This document shows, in pieces, positions 8,457 to 16,993 of a stretch of 64,000 nucleotides of DNA. Source of the stretch: Sphingomonas ginsenosidimutans. GTDB taxonomy: Bacteria > Pseudomonadota > Alphaproteobacteria > Sphingomonadales > Sphingomonadaceae. The notes beneath the pieces were generated by a model. It had not been told where the DNA came from. It saw only the letters and a program-made list of their open reading frames with translations, and made no database searches. The number at the start of each line of letters is the position of its first letter. The stretch's first letter is position 1. The stretch is taken from assembly GCF_002374835.1 (NCBI RefSeq), contig NZ_NWVD01000001.1, forward strand, positions 620,001 to 684,000. The letters are read 5' to 3'. The position numbers and the translations under genes were made by a program.

Positions 8457-9557
8457 TCACACGTTGAAGCGGAACAGCATCACGTCGCCGTCGTGGACGA
8501 CATATTCCTTGCCTTCCTGACGCAGCTTCCCCGCTTCGCGGGCGCCGGCTTCGCCGTTGCAGGCGACGTAGTCGTCGAAGGCGATGGTTTCGGCGCGGAT
8601 GAAGCCGCGTTCGAAATCGGAGTGGATCGCGCCGGCGGCCTGCGGCGCCTTCGACCCGGCCTCGACCGTCCAGGCGCGCGCTTCCTTCGGGCCGACGGTG
8701 AAGAAGGTGAGCAGGTGGAGCAGTTCGTAGCCCGCACGGATCACGCGCGCGAGGCCGGTTTCCTCCAGCCCCAGCTCGGCGAGGAATTCGCCGCGATCCT
8801 CGTGCGGCATCGTCGCGATCTCCGCCTCGATCGCGGCGGAGACGACGACCGCCTGCGCGCCCTCCGCCTTCGCCTTGTCGAGCACCTTCTGCGACAGGGC
8901 ATTGCCGTTGGCGGCGTCTTCCTCGTTCACGTTACACACGTAGAGGACCGGCTTGGCGGTGAGCAGCTGCGCCTGATCCAGCACGCGGCGTTCCTCGACG
9001 TCGCCCACCTCGGTCAGCCGCGCGGGCTTGCCGTCGCGCAGCAGGTCGAGCGCGCGGCCCAGCACGACGGCGGCGAGCTTCGCCTCCTTGTCGCCCTGCT
9101 GCCCTTTCTTGGCGAGGTTGGGGACGCGCTTCTCCAGGCTTTCGAGGTCGGACAGCATCAGCTCGGTCTCGACCGTTTCGGCATCGGCGATCGGATCGAC
9201 GCGGTTGTCGACATGCTGGATGTCGTCATTCTCGAAACAGCGCAGGACGTGGACGATCGCGTCCACCTCGCGGATGTTGCCCAGGAACTGGTTGCCCAGC
9301 CCTTCGCCCTTGCTGGCGCCGCGCACCAGCCCGGCGATATCGACGAAGCCGAGCTGGGTTTCGATGATCTTGCCCGAGCCGGCGATCGCCGCCAGCTTCG
9401 ACAGGCGCGGATCGGGGACGCCGACGTTGCCGACGTTCGGCTCGATCGTGCAGAACGGATAATTGGCCGCCTGCGCCGCGGCCGTTTCGGTCAGCGCGTT
9501 GAAGAGGGTGGACTTGCCGACGTTGGGCAGGCCCACGATGCCGCAGCGGAAACCCAT
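8457..9557 (-). CDS. ychF: Redox-regulated ATPase YchF (Obg-related P-loop protein)
   Basis: Ribosome-associated P-loop ATPase of the Obg subfamily (366 residues, the usual length). It begins with MGFRCGIVGLPNVGKSTLFNAL, so the P-loop is GLPNVGKS, followed by PFCTIEPNVG (switch I region), DIAGLVRGAS (G3), and an NVNEED in place of the NKxD specificity motif, which is the known reason YchF prefers ATP over GTP. The C-terminal TGS-like domain ends with the conserved HDGDVMLFRFNV. No operon partner: the flanking spaces are 61 bases upstream and 277 bases downstream. Confidence 0.96.
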   Translation of the reverse strand: MGFRCGIVGLPNVGKSTLFNALTETAAAQAANYPFCTIEPNVGNVGVPDPRLSKLAAIAGSGKIIETQLGFVDIAGLVRGASKGEGLGNQFLGNIREVDAIVHVLRCFENDDIQHVDNRVDPIADAETVETELMLSDLESLEKRVPNLAKKGQQGDKEAKLAAVVLGRALDLLRDGKPARLTEVGDVEERRVLDQAQLLTAKPVLYVCNVNEEDAANGNALSQKVLDKAKAEGAQAVVVSAAIEAEIATMPHEDRGEFLAELGLEETGLARVIRAGYELLHLLTFFTVGPKEARAWTVEAGSKAPQAAGAIHSDFERGFIRAETIAFDDYVACNGEAGAREAGKLRQEGKEYVVHDGDVMLFRFNV

Positions 9558-9617
9558 GATGATGCCTGTGCGAAAGGGAGAAACAGCGCGCCAGATAGGC
9601 GAGCGGCGCGCGGAAGG

Positions 9618-10703
9618 CTAGGCGCGATCGAGGAACACCACGCCGGGCACCGCCAGCACCTGCCCGGTCGCCGCCAGCCGGCCGTCGGGAAGGATGCGGA
9701 ACACCGCGACGGTCCCGCTGCGTTCGTTGGCGACCAGGCAGCGCGCCCGATCCTCCAGCAGCAGGAAGAAGCGCGGCCAGTGCCCACCGCTGGCGATATG
9801 CTGGATGAGGCGCGGGGTGCCGTCGGCGGCGAGATCGAACACCGCGATACTGTCGTGCCCGCGGTTGGAGGCGTAGAGCCGCCGCCCGCGCGCGTCGAGG
9901 CGGAGGTGCGCGGCGAAGGAGGCGCCGGCGAACCCCGCCGGCAGCAGCGATTGCGTGGTGCGCGTCGTGAACGTGCCGTCGGCGTGCGCGTCGAGCGCGA
10001 CCAGCGTGTTGCCCAGTTCGGTGACGACATAGGCGACCGGCAGGCGCGGGTGATGCGCCAGATGCCGCGGCCCGGCGCCGGCAGGCGCGCGCCATGCGAC
10101 GCGCGGTTCGCCGGGGACCGCGCCGGCCATGTCATAGGCGAACACCGTATCCGCCCCCAGATCGACGGTGTGGAGGCGGCGTGCGTCGCGGGTGAAGCCG
10201 ACCCAATGCGCGTGCGGCCCAGCCTGACGATCCGTATGGGGGCCGGTGCCGTGCTGCTGGCGGACGGTCGGGGTGCCGGGGCGGCCATCGCGGCCGAGCG
10301 GCCAGACCGAGACCGTGCCCGACGAATAATTGGCGACCGCCAGCGCGCGCGCATCGGGGGCGATCGCGACATGGCAGGGATCGTCCCCGCCGCTCGGCAC
10401 GTCGGCCAGGACGCGGGCGTTGCGGTCCGTGACGATCAGTCGGCCCTTCGCCTGCTCCTTCGCCAGATAGCGGTGCGCGCCATGCGTCACGCCGAAGGAG
10501 ATGCCGGTCAGCGGGGCGGGGGCCGCGACGCGCCAGCCGGCGCCCGCGGGGGCGAGCGTATAGAGGCCGGCGCCGCCTTCGTTGGCATAGGTGCCGGCGA
10601 TCAGCGCGGGCATCGTGGCCGACGTGGTGCGCGCACGCGCGGGGAGGGCGGGCAGCAGGGCCGTGGCGGCAAGGCCGCCGAGCAGGTCGCGTCGGGTCGT
10701 CAT
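9618..10703 (-). CDS. Lactonase family (6-phosphogluconolactonase-type seven-bladed beta-propeller) protein, exported
   Basis: 361 residues, starting with a possible twin-arginine signal (MTTRRDLLGGLAATALLPALPARA), so likely periplasmic. The mature part shows lactonase-family propeller repeats: PALIAGTYANEGGAGLYTL, DPCHVAIAPDARALAVANYSSGTVSV, GPHAHWVGF, GPRHLAHHPRLPVAYVV and SNRGHDSIAVF. The reaction (hydrolysis of a sugar lactone) is inferred from the family; cytosolic 6-phosphogluconolactonases have no export signal, so the real substrate may differ. Its ATG overlaps the TGA of the upstream OpgC-like gene by 4 bases, implying coupled translation. Confidence 0.82.
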   Translation of the reverse strand: MTTRRDLLGGLAATALLPALPARARTTSATMPALIAGTYANEGGAGLYTLAPAGAGWRVAAPAPLTGISFGVTHGAHRYLAKEQAKGRLIVTDRNARVLADVPSGGDDPCHVAIAPDARALAVANYSSGTVSVWPLGRDGRPGTPTVRQQHGTGPHTDRQAGPHAHWVGFTRDARRLHTVDLGADTVFAYDMAGAVPGEPRVAWRAPAGAGPRHLAHHPRLPVAYVVTELGNTLVALDAHADGTFTTRTTQSLLPAGFAGASFAAHLRLDARGRRLYASNRGHDSIAVFDLAADGTPRLIQHIASGGHWPRFFLLLEDRARCLVANERSGTVAVFRILPDGRLAATGQVLAVPGVVFLDRA

Positions 10704-11797
10704 CGCGCGGTGATGGACGGTGCCTGCGTGCCGCGCAACCGTGCCGCGCGCGCATCCCGCGCATAAGCCAGCGCGACGGTGGCGGCGACCCCGGCGAGTG
10801 CGAGCACGTAATAGGCCGGATAGCCACCGCCCGCGCCCAGCCACAGCGTGCCAAGCGCATAGGTGAGCACCACGCCGCCCGTGAAGCAATCGAGGCTGTG
10901 GCGCCCGATCGCGGCCAGCGCGCGCCACGGCTGGCGCGCCAGCCACGGGCGCAGCCACGTCAGCACCGCGGCGTATAAGACCAGCATCAGCACCGCATGG
11001 GCGACGCGCAGCGGATGGAGGCCGAGCGGCGCCTCCAGCCACCATGGCCGCGCCAGCCATTGCGCTTCCTGAAGCTGGCGGACGGCCGCGCCGGCGATCG
11101 CCAGCGTGACGAGCGCGATCAGCGCGGTGCGGTGCCCGTCGAGCCAGCCGAACAGCGCGCGATGCGCCGATCGCGCGCCGAGCGCCATCGGCACGAAGAA
11201 CAGCATCTGCCATGCCGCCAGCGAAACGCCGGTGCCGAGGTTCGCGGCCGGATTCGCGGCGATGGCGCGCCAGGTGATCGCCTGCGACGCGATCCACAGC
11301 GCCACCGACAGCGGGATCACCGCGCGAGGTGCGCGGGCGTGGAGCGCCATCGCCAGCGGGGCGAGCAGCATCAGCGAGATGTAGAGTTGCAGGATGTCGA
11401 GCAGCCGCGGCGCGGATTGCAGCATCGCGAAGCGCGCGGTGGCGGCGGCGGGGGCGGTCCAGAAGGCGTCGAGCCGCCAGAACGCCAGCTCTCCCGCGGT
11501 CATCACCAGGCCGATCGGCAGCACGATCGCGAGCAGCGCGATGTCGTACAGCCACAAGGTGCCGGCGCGGCGGACGATCGCGCGCGCCGGATGCGGGCGG
11601 CGCAGATAGACCAGCCCGACCATATAGCCCGACATGATGACGAACAGTTCCGCCGCGGTGGAAAAGCCCAGCCGCGTCGGCGTGGGGATCATCCACCCGC
11701 GATAGCCGGCGAATTCGACGACCTGCGTCAGGTGATTGAGGAAGATCGTGACGATGGCGATGCCGCGCACGATGTCGATGCGCGGTTCGCGCTCCAT
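10700..11797 (-). CDS. OpgC-domain membrane protein (acyltransferase-like)
   Basis: Polytopic inner-membrane protein of 365 residues with about ten hydrophobic segments. The N-terminus REPRIDIVRGIAIVTIFLNHL and the following ELFVIMSGYMVGLVYLRR match the OpgC/acyltransferase-3-like pattern, in which an Asp/Arg pair and a His lie at the membrane face. OpgC proper succinylates osmoregulated periplasmic glucans; here the acceptor is unknown and no glucan synthase gene is nearby. It forms an overlapping pair with the exported lactonase gene, suggesting both act on a periplasmic or surface sugar. Confidence 0.75.
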   Translation of the reverse strand: MEREPRIDIVRGIAIVTIFLNHLTQVVEFAGYRGWMIPTPTRLGFSTAAELFVIMSGYMVGLVYLRRPHPARAIVRRAGTLWLYDIALLAIVLPIGLVMTAGELAFWRLDAFWTAPAAATARFAMLQSAPRLLDILQLYISLMLLAPLAMALHARAPRAVIPLSVALWIASQAITWRAIAANPAANLGTGVSLAAWQMLFFVPMALGARSAHRALFGWLDGHRTALIALVTLAIAGAAVRQLQEAQWLARPWWLEAPLGLHPLRVAHAVLMLVLYAAVLTWLRPWLARQPWRALAAIGRHSLDCFTGGVVLTYALGTLWLGAGGGYPAYYVLALAGVAATVALAYARDARAARLRGTQAPSITAR

Positions 11798-11927
11798 GGC
11801 GGGCGCTCCCGTGGCGGTGATCGATACGTGGGCGTAACGCCGGTCGGGGGCGTGGGGTCCGGCGGGACGTCACGTAGGTGCGAGCGACACGTCCGTAAAA
11901 CCGCCTGGGCGCCCCGCAGGAACCGTC

Positions 11928-12021
11928 ACCCCGGACTTGCTCCGGGGTCCACCGGTCCGCATTGTCAACCGCTTATGCATAAGCGGCACGGTGGATGCCG
12001 GAACAGGTCCGGCATGACGGA
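11928..12021. repeat. Composite intergenic repeat: two hairpins flanking an 18-bp palindrome
   Basis: Three symmetric elements in 94 bases. First, ACCCCGGA/TCCGGGGT (8-bp arms, 5-base loop, 11928-11948). Second, an 18-bp perfect palindrome with centre TGCA at 11969-11986. Third, ATGCCGGA/TCCGGCAT (8-bp arms, 5-base loop) in the frame GTGGATGCC...GGCATGACGG at 11991-12020, matching the copy at 8363. It sits between the OpgC-like and oxidase genes; nothing else is seen in the 243-base space. Confidence 0.75.
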
Positions 12022-12040
12022 AGGGCGGCGCGGCCGCCCC

Positions 12041-13210
12041 CTACCGATCCGTCCGAACCGCCCCCGCGCGGCGCACCGCCGCCAGCGTCGGCAGGCCGTT
12101 GACCGCCATCAGCAGGTCCGCCTCCGCCAGCAGGCAGCGCAGGACGTGAGCCGCGCCGTCCGCGCCGCCCAACGCCAGGCCATAGCTGTACGGGCGGCCG
12201 ACGCCGACCAGATCGGCGCCGAGCGCGATTGCCTTGATGACGTCGGTGCCCGACCGGATGCCGCTGTCGAACAGCACCGGCACGCGCCCGCGCACCGCCT
12301 CCGCCACCGCCGGCAGCATGTCGATCGCGGCGATCCCGCCGTTCGCCTGCCGCCCGCCGTGGTTGGAGACGTAGATGCCGTCCGCCCCGCAATCGATCGC
12401 GCGCGACGCATCGTCGGGGTGGCAAATGCCCTTCAGCACGATCGGCAGCCGCGTCAGCGACTTCAGCCACCCCATGTCGTCCCAGGTCAGCACCTTGCCG
12501 AAGGTCGCGCCCCAGGTGCCGATCGCGGCGCGCGGATCGTCCTGCGGCGGCTTGGCCAGCAGCTTCAGGAACGCCGGGTCGGTGAAGTAATTGGTCAGGA
12601 CGTGCCCGCGCAGCTGCGGGAAGTTCGACACGTTGAGGTCGCGCGGGCGCCAGCCGGTGACCCAGGTGTCGAGCGTGACGACGATCGCGTCATACCCCGC
12701 CGCCTCCGCGCGCGACACCAGGCTGGCGGCGACGTCCGGGTCGCGCGGGGTGTAGAGCTGGAACAGCGCGGGCGTGTCGCCGCACGCGCGCTTCACCTCC
12801 TCCAGCGGATCGTTGGCGAGCGTGGAGGCGCACAGCGGCACGCCGGTCGCCGCCGACGCCTGCGCCGCGGCGATATCGCCATGCCCGTCCTGCGTGACGA
12901 TGCCGGTGACGCCGATCGGCGCCATGAACAAGGGCGAGGGCAGGGTGCGTCCGAACAAGCTCGCCGACAGGTCGCGCGCGGTGCAGTCGACCATCATGCG
13001 CGGTACCATGCCCCAGTGGCGGAAGGCGGCGGCATTCCGGTCCTGCGTCCATTCGTCGCCGCAGCCGCCCTGGACGTAGTTCAGCACCGACGGCGGCATC
13101 GCCGCCTCCGCGCGCGCCTTCAGCGTCGCGAAATCGACCGGCAGCGTCGGCTGCACGCCCGACAGGCCGGCGTAATAGATGGCGTTCTGCAGGTCGCCGT
13201 AATGCGGCAT
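12041..13210 (-). CDS. FMN-dependent alpha-hydroxy-acid oxidase, lactate 2-monooxygenase-like
   Basis: Predicted FMN flavoprotein of 389 residues that oxidises an L-2-hydroxy acid such as lactate. The family is clear from SNHGGRQANGG (catalytic His and substrate Arg), VLFDSGIRSGTDVIKAIALGADLVGVGRPY (FMN phosphate site), PLFMAPIGVTGI and QLYTPRD. Length and the N-terminal YGDLQNAIYYAGLSG segment are closer to lactate 2-monooxygenases than to membrane lactate dehydrogenases (LldD), so the product may be acetate plus CO2 rather than pyruvate; this is inference. Ribosome-binding site GAGAGGAA precedes the ATG. It lies just downstream of rplA but beyond a terminator. Confidence 0.85.
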   Translation of the reverse strand: MPHYGDLQNAIYYAGLSGVQPTLPVDFATLKARAEAAMPPSVLNYVQGGCGDEWTQDRNAAAFRHWGMVPRMMVDCTARDLSASLFGRTLPSPLFMAPIGVTGIVTQDGHGDIAAAQASAATGVPLCASTLANDPLEEVKRACGDTPALFQLYTPRDPDVAASLVSRAEAAGYDAIVVTLDTWVTGWRPRDLNVSNFPQLRGHVLTNYFTDPAFLKLLAKPPQDDPRAAIGTWGATFGKVLTWDDMGWLKSLTRLPIVLKGICHPDDASRAIDCGADGIYVSNHGGRQANGGIAAIDMLPAVAEAVRGRVPVLFDSGIRSGTDVIKAIALGADLVGVGRPYSYGLALGGADGAAHVLRCLLAEADLLMAVNGLPTLAAVRRAGAVRTDR

Positions 13211-13251
13211 GGTTCCTCTCCTTATCGCGCGGGAGAGTGGCGGGTCGGGCG

Positions 13252-13291
13252 GACAAAGGAAAGGGCCGGGGAGACGCTGTCCCCCCGGCCC
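13252..13291 (-). terminator. Putative terminator of rplK-rplA
   Basis: A 9-bp stem (GGGCCGGGG at 13263-13271 with CCCCGGCCC at 13283-13291). Read on the minus strand, it is followed by a T-rich tail (TTTCCTTTGT). It lies 30 bases after the rplA stop, separating the ribosomal genes from the oxidase gene. Confidence 0.6.
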
Positions 13292-13320
13292 GATCCTGTT
13301 GCGCGTTGCGGTGGAGGGCC

Positions 13321-14013
13321 TCAGGCGCCCGCGACCTCCGCCACGTCGACCTTGATGCCGGCGCCCATGGTGGAGCTGACGGCGATCTTCTTGACGTACT
13401 TGCCCTTGGCGCCCGACGGCTTGGCCTTCACCACCGCATCGACCAGCGCGTCGAAGTTGCGGCGCAGGTCTTCTTGCGCGAACGACGCCTTGCCGATGCC
13501 GGAGTGGATGATGCCGGTCTTCTCGACGCGATATTCCACCTGGCCGCCCTTGGCCGCCTTCACCGCCTCGGCGACGTTCATCGTCACGGTGCCCAGCTTC
13601 GGGTTCGGCATCAGGCCCTTGGGACCCAGCACCTTGCCCAGCCGGCCGACGACGCCCATCATGTCCGGGGTCGCGATGCAGCGGTCGAAGTCGATGGTGC
13701 CGCCCTGGACGGTTTCCATCAGATCCTCGGCCCCGACGACGTCCGCACCCGCGGCGCGTGCCTCGTCGGCCTTCGCGCCCTTGGCGAACACGCCGACGCG
13801 CACGGTCTTGCCGGTGCCGGCGGGCAGCGTGACGACGCCGCGGACCATCTGGTCGGCGTGACGCGGGTCGACGCCCAGGTTCATCGCGATCTCGATCGTC
13901 TCGTCGAACTTCGAGGTCGCCCCCGACTTCGCCAGCGCGATCGCCTCGTCGACGCCGTGCAGCTTCTCACGGTCGACGGTGATGGCCTTCTGCTTCTTGG
14001 TCAGCTTCGCCAC
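13321..14013 (-). CDS. rplA: 50S ribosomal protein L1
   Basis: Component of the L1 stalk of the large subunit, and in other bacteria a translational repressor of its own operon. The 230-residue length is standard. Recognisable family segments are [42 protein letters not shown], the [24 protein letters not shown] signature, and [17 protein letters not shown]. The start is a GTG, four bases after the rplK stop, so the two are translated from one transcript. Confidence 0.97.
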   Translation of the reverse strand: MAKLTKKQKAITVDREKLHGVDEAIALAKSGATSKFDETIEIAMNLGVDPRHADQMVRGVVTLPAGTGKTVRVGVFAKGAKADEARAAGADVVGAEDLMETVQGGTIDFDRCIATPDMMGVVGRLGKVLGPKGLMPNPKLGTVTMNVAEAVKAAKGGQVEYRVEKTGIIHSGIGKASFAQEDLRRNFDALVDAVVKAKPSGAKGKYVKKIAVSSTMGAGIKVDVAEVAGA

Positions 14014-14017
14014 GGTC

Positions 14018-14449
14018 TCAGCCCTCCACCACTTCGAGGCCCATCGCGCGGGCCGAACCTTCGATGATGCGGGTCGCCGCCTCGATATCGTTCGCGTTGA
14101 GATCCTTCATCTTGGTCTCGGCGATCTCGGCCAGCTGCGACCGCTTGATCTTGCCCGCGGACACCTTGCCCGGCTCCTTCGAACCCGACTTCAGGTTCGC
14201 GGCCTTCTTGATGAGGAAGGTCGCCGGGGGCGTCTTGGTGACGAACGAGAAGCTGCGGTCGGCGTAGACGGTGATGACGGTGGGAAGGGGCGCGCCCTTT
14301 TCCATGTCGCCGGTCTGCGCGTTGAACGCCTTGCAGAATTCCATGATGTTGACGCCGCGCTGACCCAGCGCCGGGCCGATCGGCGGCGACGGGTTGGCGG
14401 AGCCGGCGGGCACCTGCAGCTTGATATAACCTGTGATCTTCTTTGCCAT
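14018..14449 (-). CDS. rplK: 50S ribosomal protein L11
   Basis: Binds the GTPase-associated region of 23S rRNA at the base of the L7/L12 stalk. The 143-residue protein starts with the conserved [33 protein letters not shown] (Pro-rich N-terminal domain that contacts release and elongation factors) and ends with the rRNA-binding domain containing [23 protein letters not shown]. It is first in a two-gene operon with rplA. Unlike the common arrangement, secE-nusG are not directly upstream; lptF-lptG are. Confidence 0.97.
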   Translation of the reverse strand: MAKKITGYIKLQVPAGSANPSPPIGPALGQRGVNIMEFCKAFNAQTGDMEKGAPLPTVITVYADRSFSFVTKTPPATFLIKKAANLKSGSKEPGKVSAGKIKRSQLAEIAETKMKDLNANDIEAATRIIEGSARAMGLEVVEG

Positions 14450-14464
14450 GTCACTCTCTATTCC

Positions 14465-14487
14465 GGGCGCCTGCGGACAGGACGCCC
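14465..14487 (-). promoter_or_regulatory. Bulged hairpin in the rplK leader, possible L1 autoregulatory site
   Basis: In the 159-base space upstream of rplK, the minus-strand transcript can form GGGCG-(bulged U)-CCUG, a UCCG tetraloop, then CAGG-CGCCC: nine base pairs with one bulge, ending 15 bases before the start codon. Ribosomal protein L1 represses the L11 operon in other bacteria by binding a bulged leader stem resembling its rRNA site. Equivalence here is inferred from position and shape only. Confidence 0.3.
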
Positions 14488-14608
14488 CGTTTCAAGTCGA
14501 GCGGTCCGAGCGGGCGCGTCACCGCACCCTCCCGCAGAGCTTCCTCGGCCATGTGCGTTGGAAGCGCGGGCGCCTACAGCAGCGGCGCGCAAAAGGCAAG
14601 CGGGTCGG

Positions 14609-15706
14609 CTATTCCTCGGTGCGCAGCAGCACCGCCTCGCCGATCAGCAGGAACAAGAGGAACGGCGCCCAGGCGGCGAGGAACGGCGGATAGGCGCCCA
14701 GGTTGCCCATCGCCAGCGCGAACCGGTCGGCGACGAAATAGGCGAAGCCCAGCGCCATGCCGATCACCGCGCGGATGAACAGCGCCCCCGACCGCGCGAT
14801 GCCGAAGGCGGCGACCGCGCCCAGCAGCGGCATCAGCATCGACGACAGCGGCCCGGACAATTTGTGCCACAGCACGCCCTCCAGCGACTTGGTCGGGCGG
14901 CCCGCCTCCGCCAGGTCGGCGATCGCGGCGCGCAGGCCGGTGAAGGACAGGGCATCGCCGTCGACGTTCGACAGCGTGAACTGATCGGGGGTGACGCCGC
15001 GACCGACGATCGTCTGCCCCAGCTGCGTCACCGCGCCCGACGCGACGTCGAACCGCCGCGCCGGCCAGATCCGCCAGCCGTCGCCGTCGCGCACGCCATG
15101 CGGCGCGGCGATCATCCCGCGCAGGCCCCCGCCGGCATTCCGCTCATAGACGGTCACGCCGCCCAGCCGCGCGTCGTTGCCGCGCCCGGCGATCCGGTCC
15201 GCCTGGATCAGATCGTCGCCCGACCGCACCCAGACGTTCGACCGGTCGCCGCGATCGACCGGCATCGGGCCGTAATTGACGTCCTGCCAGGTCGACAGCT
15301 CCGCGGTGGCACGGCTGACGATGCGATCGTTGAACGCGAAGGTGAGCACCGCCACCCCCAGGCTGGCGACCAGCAGCGGCGCCAGCACCTGATGCGCGGA
15401 AAGCCCGCCGGCCTTCAGCGCCACCACCTCGCTGTTGGCGTTCATGGTGATGAGCGTCAGGATCGTGCCGAGCAGCACGGAGAAGGGCAGGAAGGTCGAG
15501 ACGATCTGCGGCACGCGCAGCGAGACGTAGCGCCAGATTTCGGCATCGCCGTTGCCCGGCGCGGCCAGCACCCGGCCGCTTTCGCTGAGCAGGTCGAGCG
15601 TCTGGAGGATCAGCACCAGCCCGAACAGGATGCCGAAGGTGCGGGTCAGGAACAGCCGCCCCATGTACAGCGCGATCGTGCGCGACGGGAAGAACGACGA
15701 CAGCAT
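14609..15706 (-). CDS. lptG: LPS export ABC transporter permease LptG
   Basis: Inner-membrane subunit of the Lpt machine that extracts lipopolysaccharide (or sphingomonad glycosphingolipid-rich envelope lipid) and passes it to the periplasmic bridge. 365 residues: six hydrophobic segments, three before and three after a large periplasmic beta-jellyroll domain, as in YjgP/YjgQ proteins. The segments LLSESGRVLA, MNANSEVVALKAGG (cytoplasmic coupling helix) and the C-terminal pair of helices are typical. The start at 15706 overlaps the lptF stop, so the pair is translationally coupled. Confidence 0.92.
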   Translation of the reverse strand: MLSSFFPSRTIALYMGRLFLTRTFGILFGLVLILQTLDLLSESGRVLAAPGNGDAEIWRYVSLRVPQIVSTFLPFSVLLGTILTLITMNANSEVVALKAGGLSAHQVLAPLLVASLGVAVLTFAFNDRIVSRATAELSTWQDVNYGPMPVDRGDRSNVWVRSGDDLIQADRIAGRGNDARLGGVTVYERNAGGGLRGMIAAPHGVRDGDGWRIWPARRFDVASGAVTQLGQTIVGRGVTPDQFTLSNVDGDALSFTGLRAAIADLAEAGRPTKSLEGVLWHKLSGPLSSMLMPLLGAVAAFGIARSGALFIRAVIGMALGFAYFVADRFALAMGNLGAYPPFLAAWAPFLLFLLIGEAVLLRTEE

Positions 15707-16905
15707 CAGGCGCGCGCCTCCCGCCGCAGCCGTCCGGGAAGGTAGCGCACGATCGTGCTCCAGATCTTGCCGAAGAAGCGCTCCAGCGCGCCGATCGGCT
15801 GCCCGCCGGGGACGTTGGCGATCATATGGTACATCCACAGGATGATCGCGCCGAACAGCACGAACGGCACCCACAAGGCGATCAGCGGATCGACCGCGCC
15901 GCGTTCGCCCAGCGCGGCGGCATATTGGTTCACCTTGTGATAGGTGACCACCATCACGATCGCCAGGAACACGCCCAGCGCCGAACTGGAGCGTTTCGGC
16001 GGCACGCCCAGCGCCACCGCGAGCAACGGGAGCAGGAACATCATCGCCACCTCCACGATGCGGAAGTGGAATTCGGCGCGGCTGGCGTCGCGCAATTCCT
16101 CGCTGGCGGAGGGCGAATGGCCCAGCCGCGCCAGCTGCGGCAACGTATATTCCAGGTTCTCGCCCCCGCGCGTGCGGAAGCTTTCGAACTTGGGCAGGTT
16201 GATCGGCAGATCGTGGACGGTGAAGCTGAGCACGCGCGGGGTGCGGAAATCCGGGCGGTTGTGGATCAGCGTCCCGTCGGTCAGGCGGAAGACGATGACG
16301 TTGGGATCGTCGGTGGCCAGGAACTGGCCGCTTTCGGCGGTGACCCCGACCCAGTCGTTCTGCGGCGTATCGGCATGGACGAAGATACCCGACAGCTTGC
16401 GCCCGCTGTCCTGGCTGCGTTCGATGCGCAGCGTCATCCGGTCGCCCAAGTGCGTGAACTCACCCACCTTGATCGACGCGCCCAGCGCGCCGGTGCGCAG
16501 TTCGAAGCGCAGCTTCTCGTAATTGTAGCGCGCCAGCGGCTGGACGTAGCCGACGATCGCGATGTTGAGCGCGGCCAGCACCATCGCGTACATGTACGGC
16601 ACGCGCAGCAGCCGCGGGTAGCTCATCCCCACGCCGCGCATCACGTCCAGCTCGCTGGAGGTCGCCAGCCGGCGGAAGGCGAGCAGGATGCCCAGCAGCA
16701 ACCCGATCGGGATGCCCAGCCCGAGATATTCGGGCAGGAGGTTGGCGAGCATCCGCCACACGACCGCGACCGGTCCGCCCTGCGTGATGACGAAATCGAA
16801 CAGCCGGCCGATGCGGTCGAGGATCAGCAGCATCGAGGCGATCAGCAGCGTCGCGAACAGCGGCAGCGCGATCAGCCGGGCCATGTAGCGGTCGAGCGAG
16901 GTCAT
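15706..16905 (-). CDS. lptF: LPS export ABC transporter permease LptF
   Basis: Partner permease to LptG in the LptB2FG exporter. 399 residues with N-terminal membrane segments (MARLIALPLFATLLIASMLLIL), the coupling region RLATSSELDVMRGVGMS, a large periplasmic domain with VHADTPQNDWVG, and three C-terminal helices. The ATG at 16905 (MTSLDRYMAR) is preferred to an upstream GTG at 16926 because it fits the family N-terminus. The ATPase gene lptB is not in the window. Confidence 0.92.
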   Translation of the reverse strand: MTSLDRYMARLIALPLFATLLIASMLLILDRIGRLFDFVITQGGPVAVVWRMLANLLPEYLGLGIPIGLLLGILLAFRRLATSSELDVMRGVGMSYPRLLRVPYMYAMVLAALNIAIVGYVQPLARYNYEKLRFELRTGALGASIKVGEFTHLGDRMTLRIERSQDSGRKLSGIFVHADTPQNDWVGVTAESGQFLATDDPNVIVFRLTDGTLIHNRPDFRTPRVLSFTVHDLPINLPKFESFRTRGGENLEYTLPQLARLGHSPSASEELRDASRAEFHFRIVEVAMMFLLPLLAVALGVPPKRSSSALGVFLAIVMVVTYHKVNQYAAALGERGAVDPLIALWVPFVLFGAIILWMYHMIANVPGGQPIGALERFFGKIWSTIVRYLPGRLRREARA

Positions 16906-16993
16906 GATCGGATGCGGTCGCTCCACGGGCCAGCAACAGGGATCGACGGGCTATAGGCAACCGCGCGGCGCGCGTCAGCAGCGTAATTCGCGA

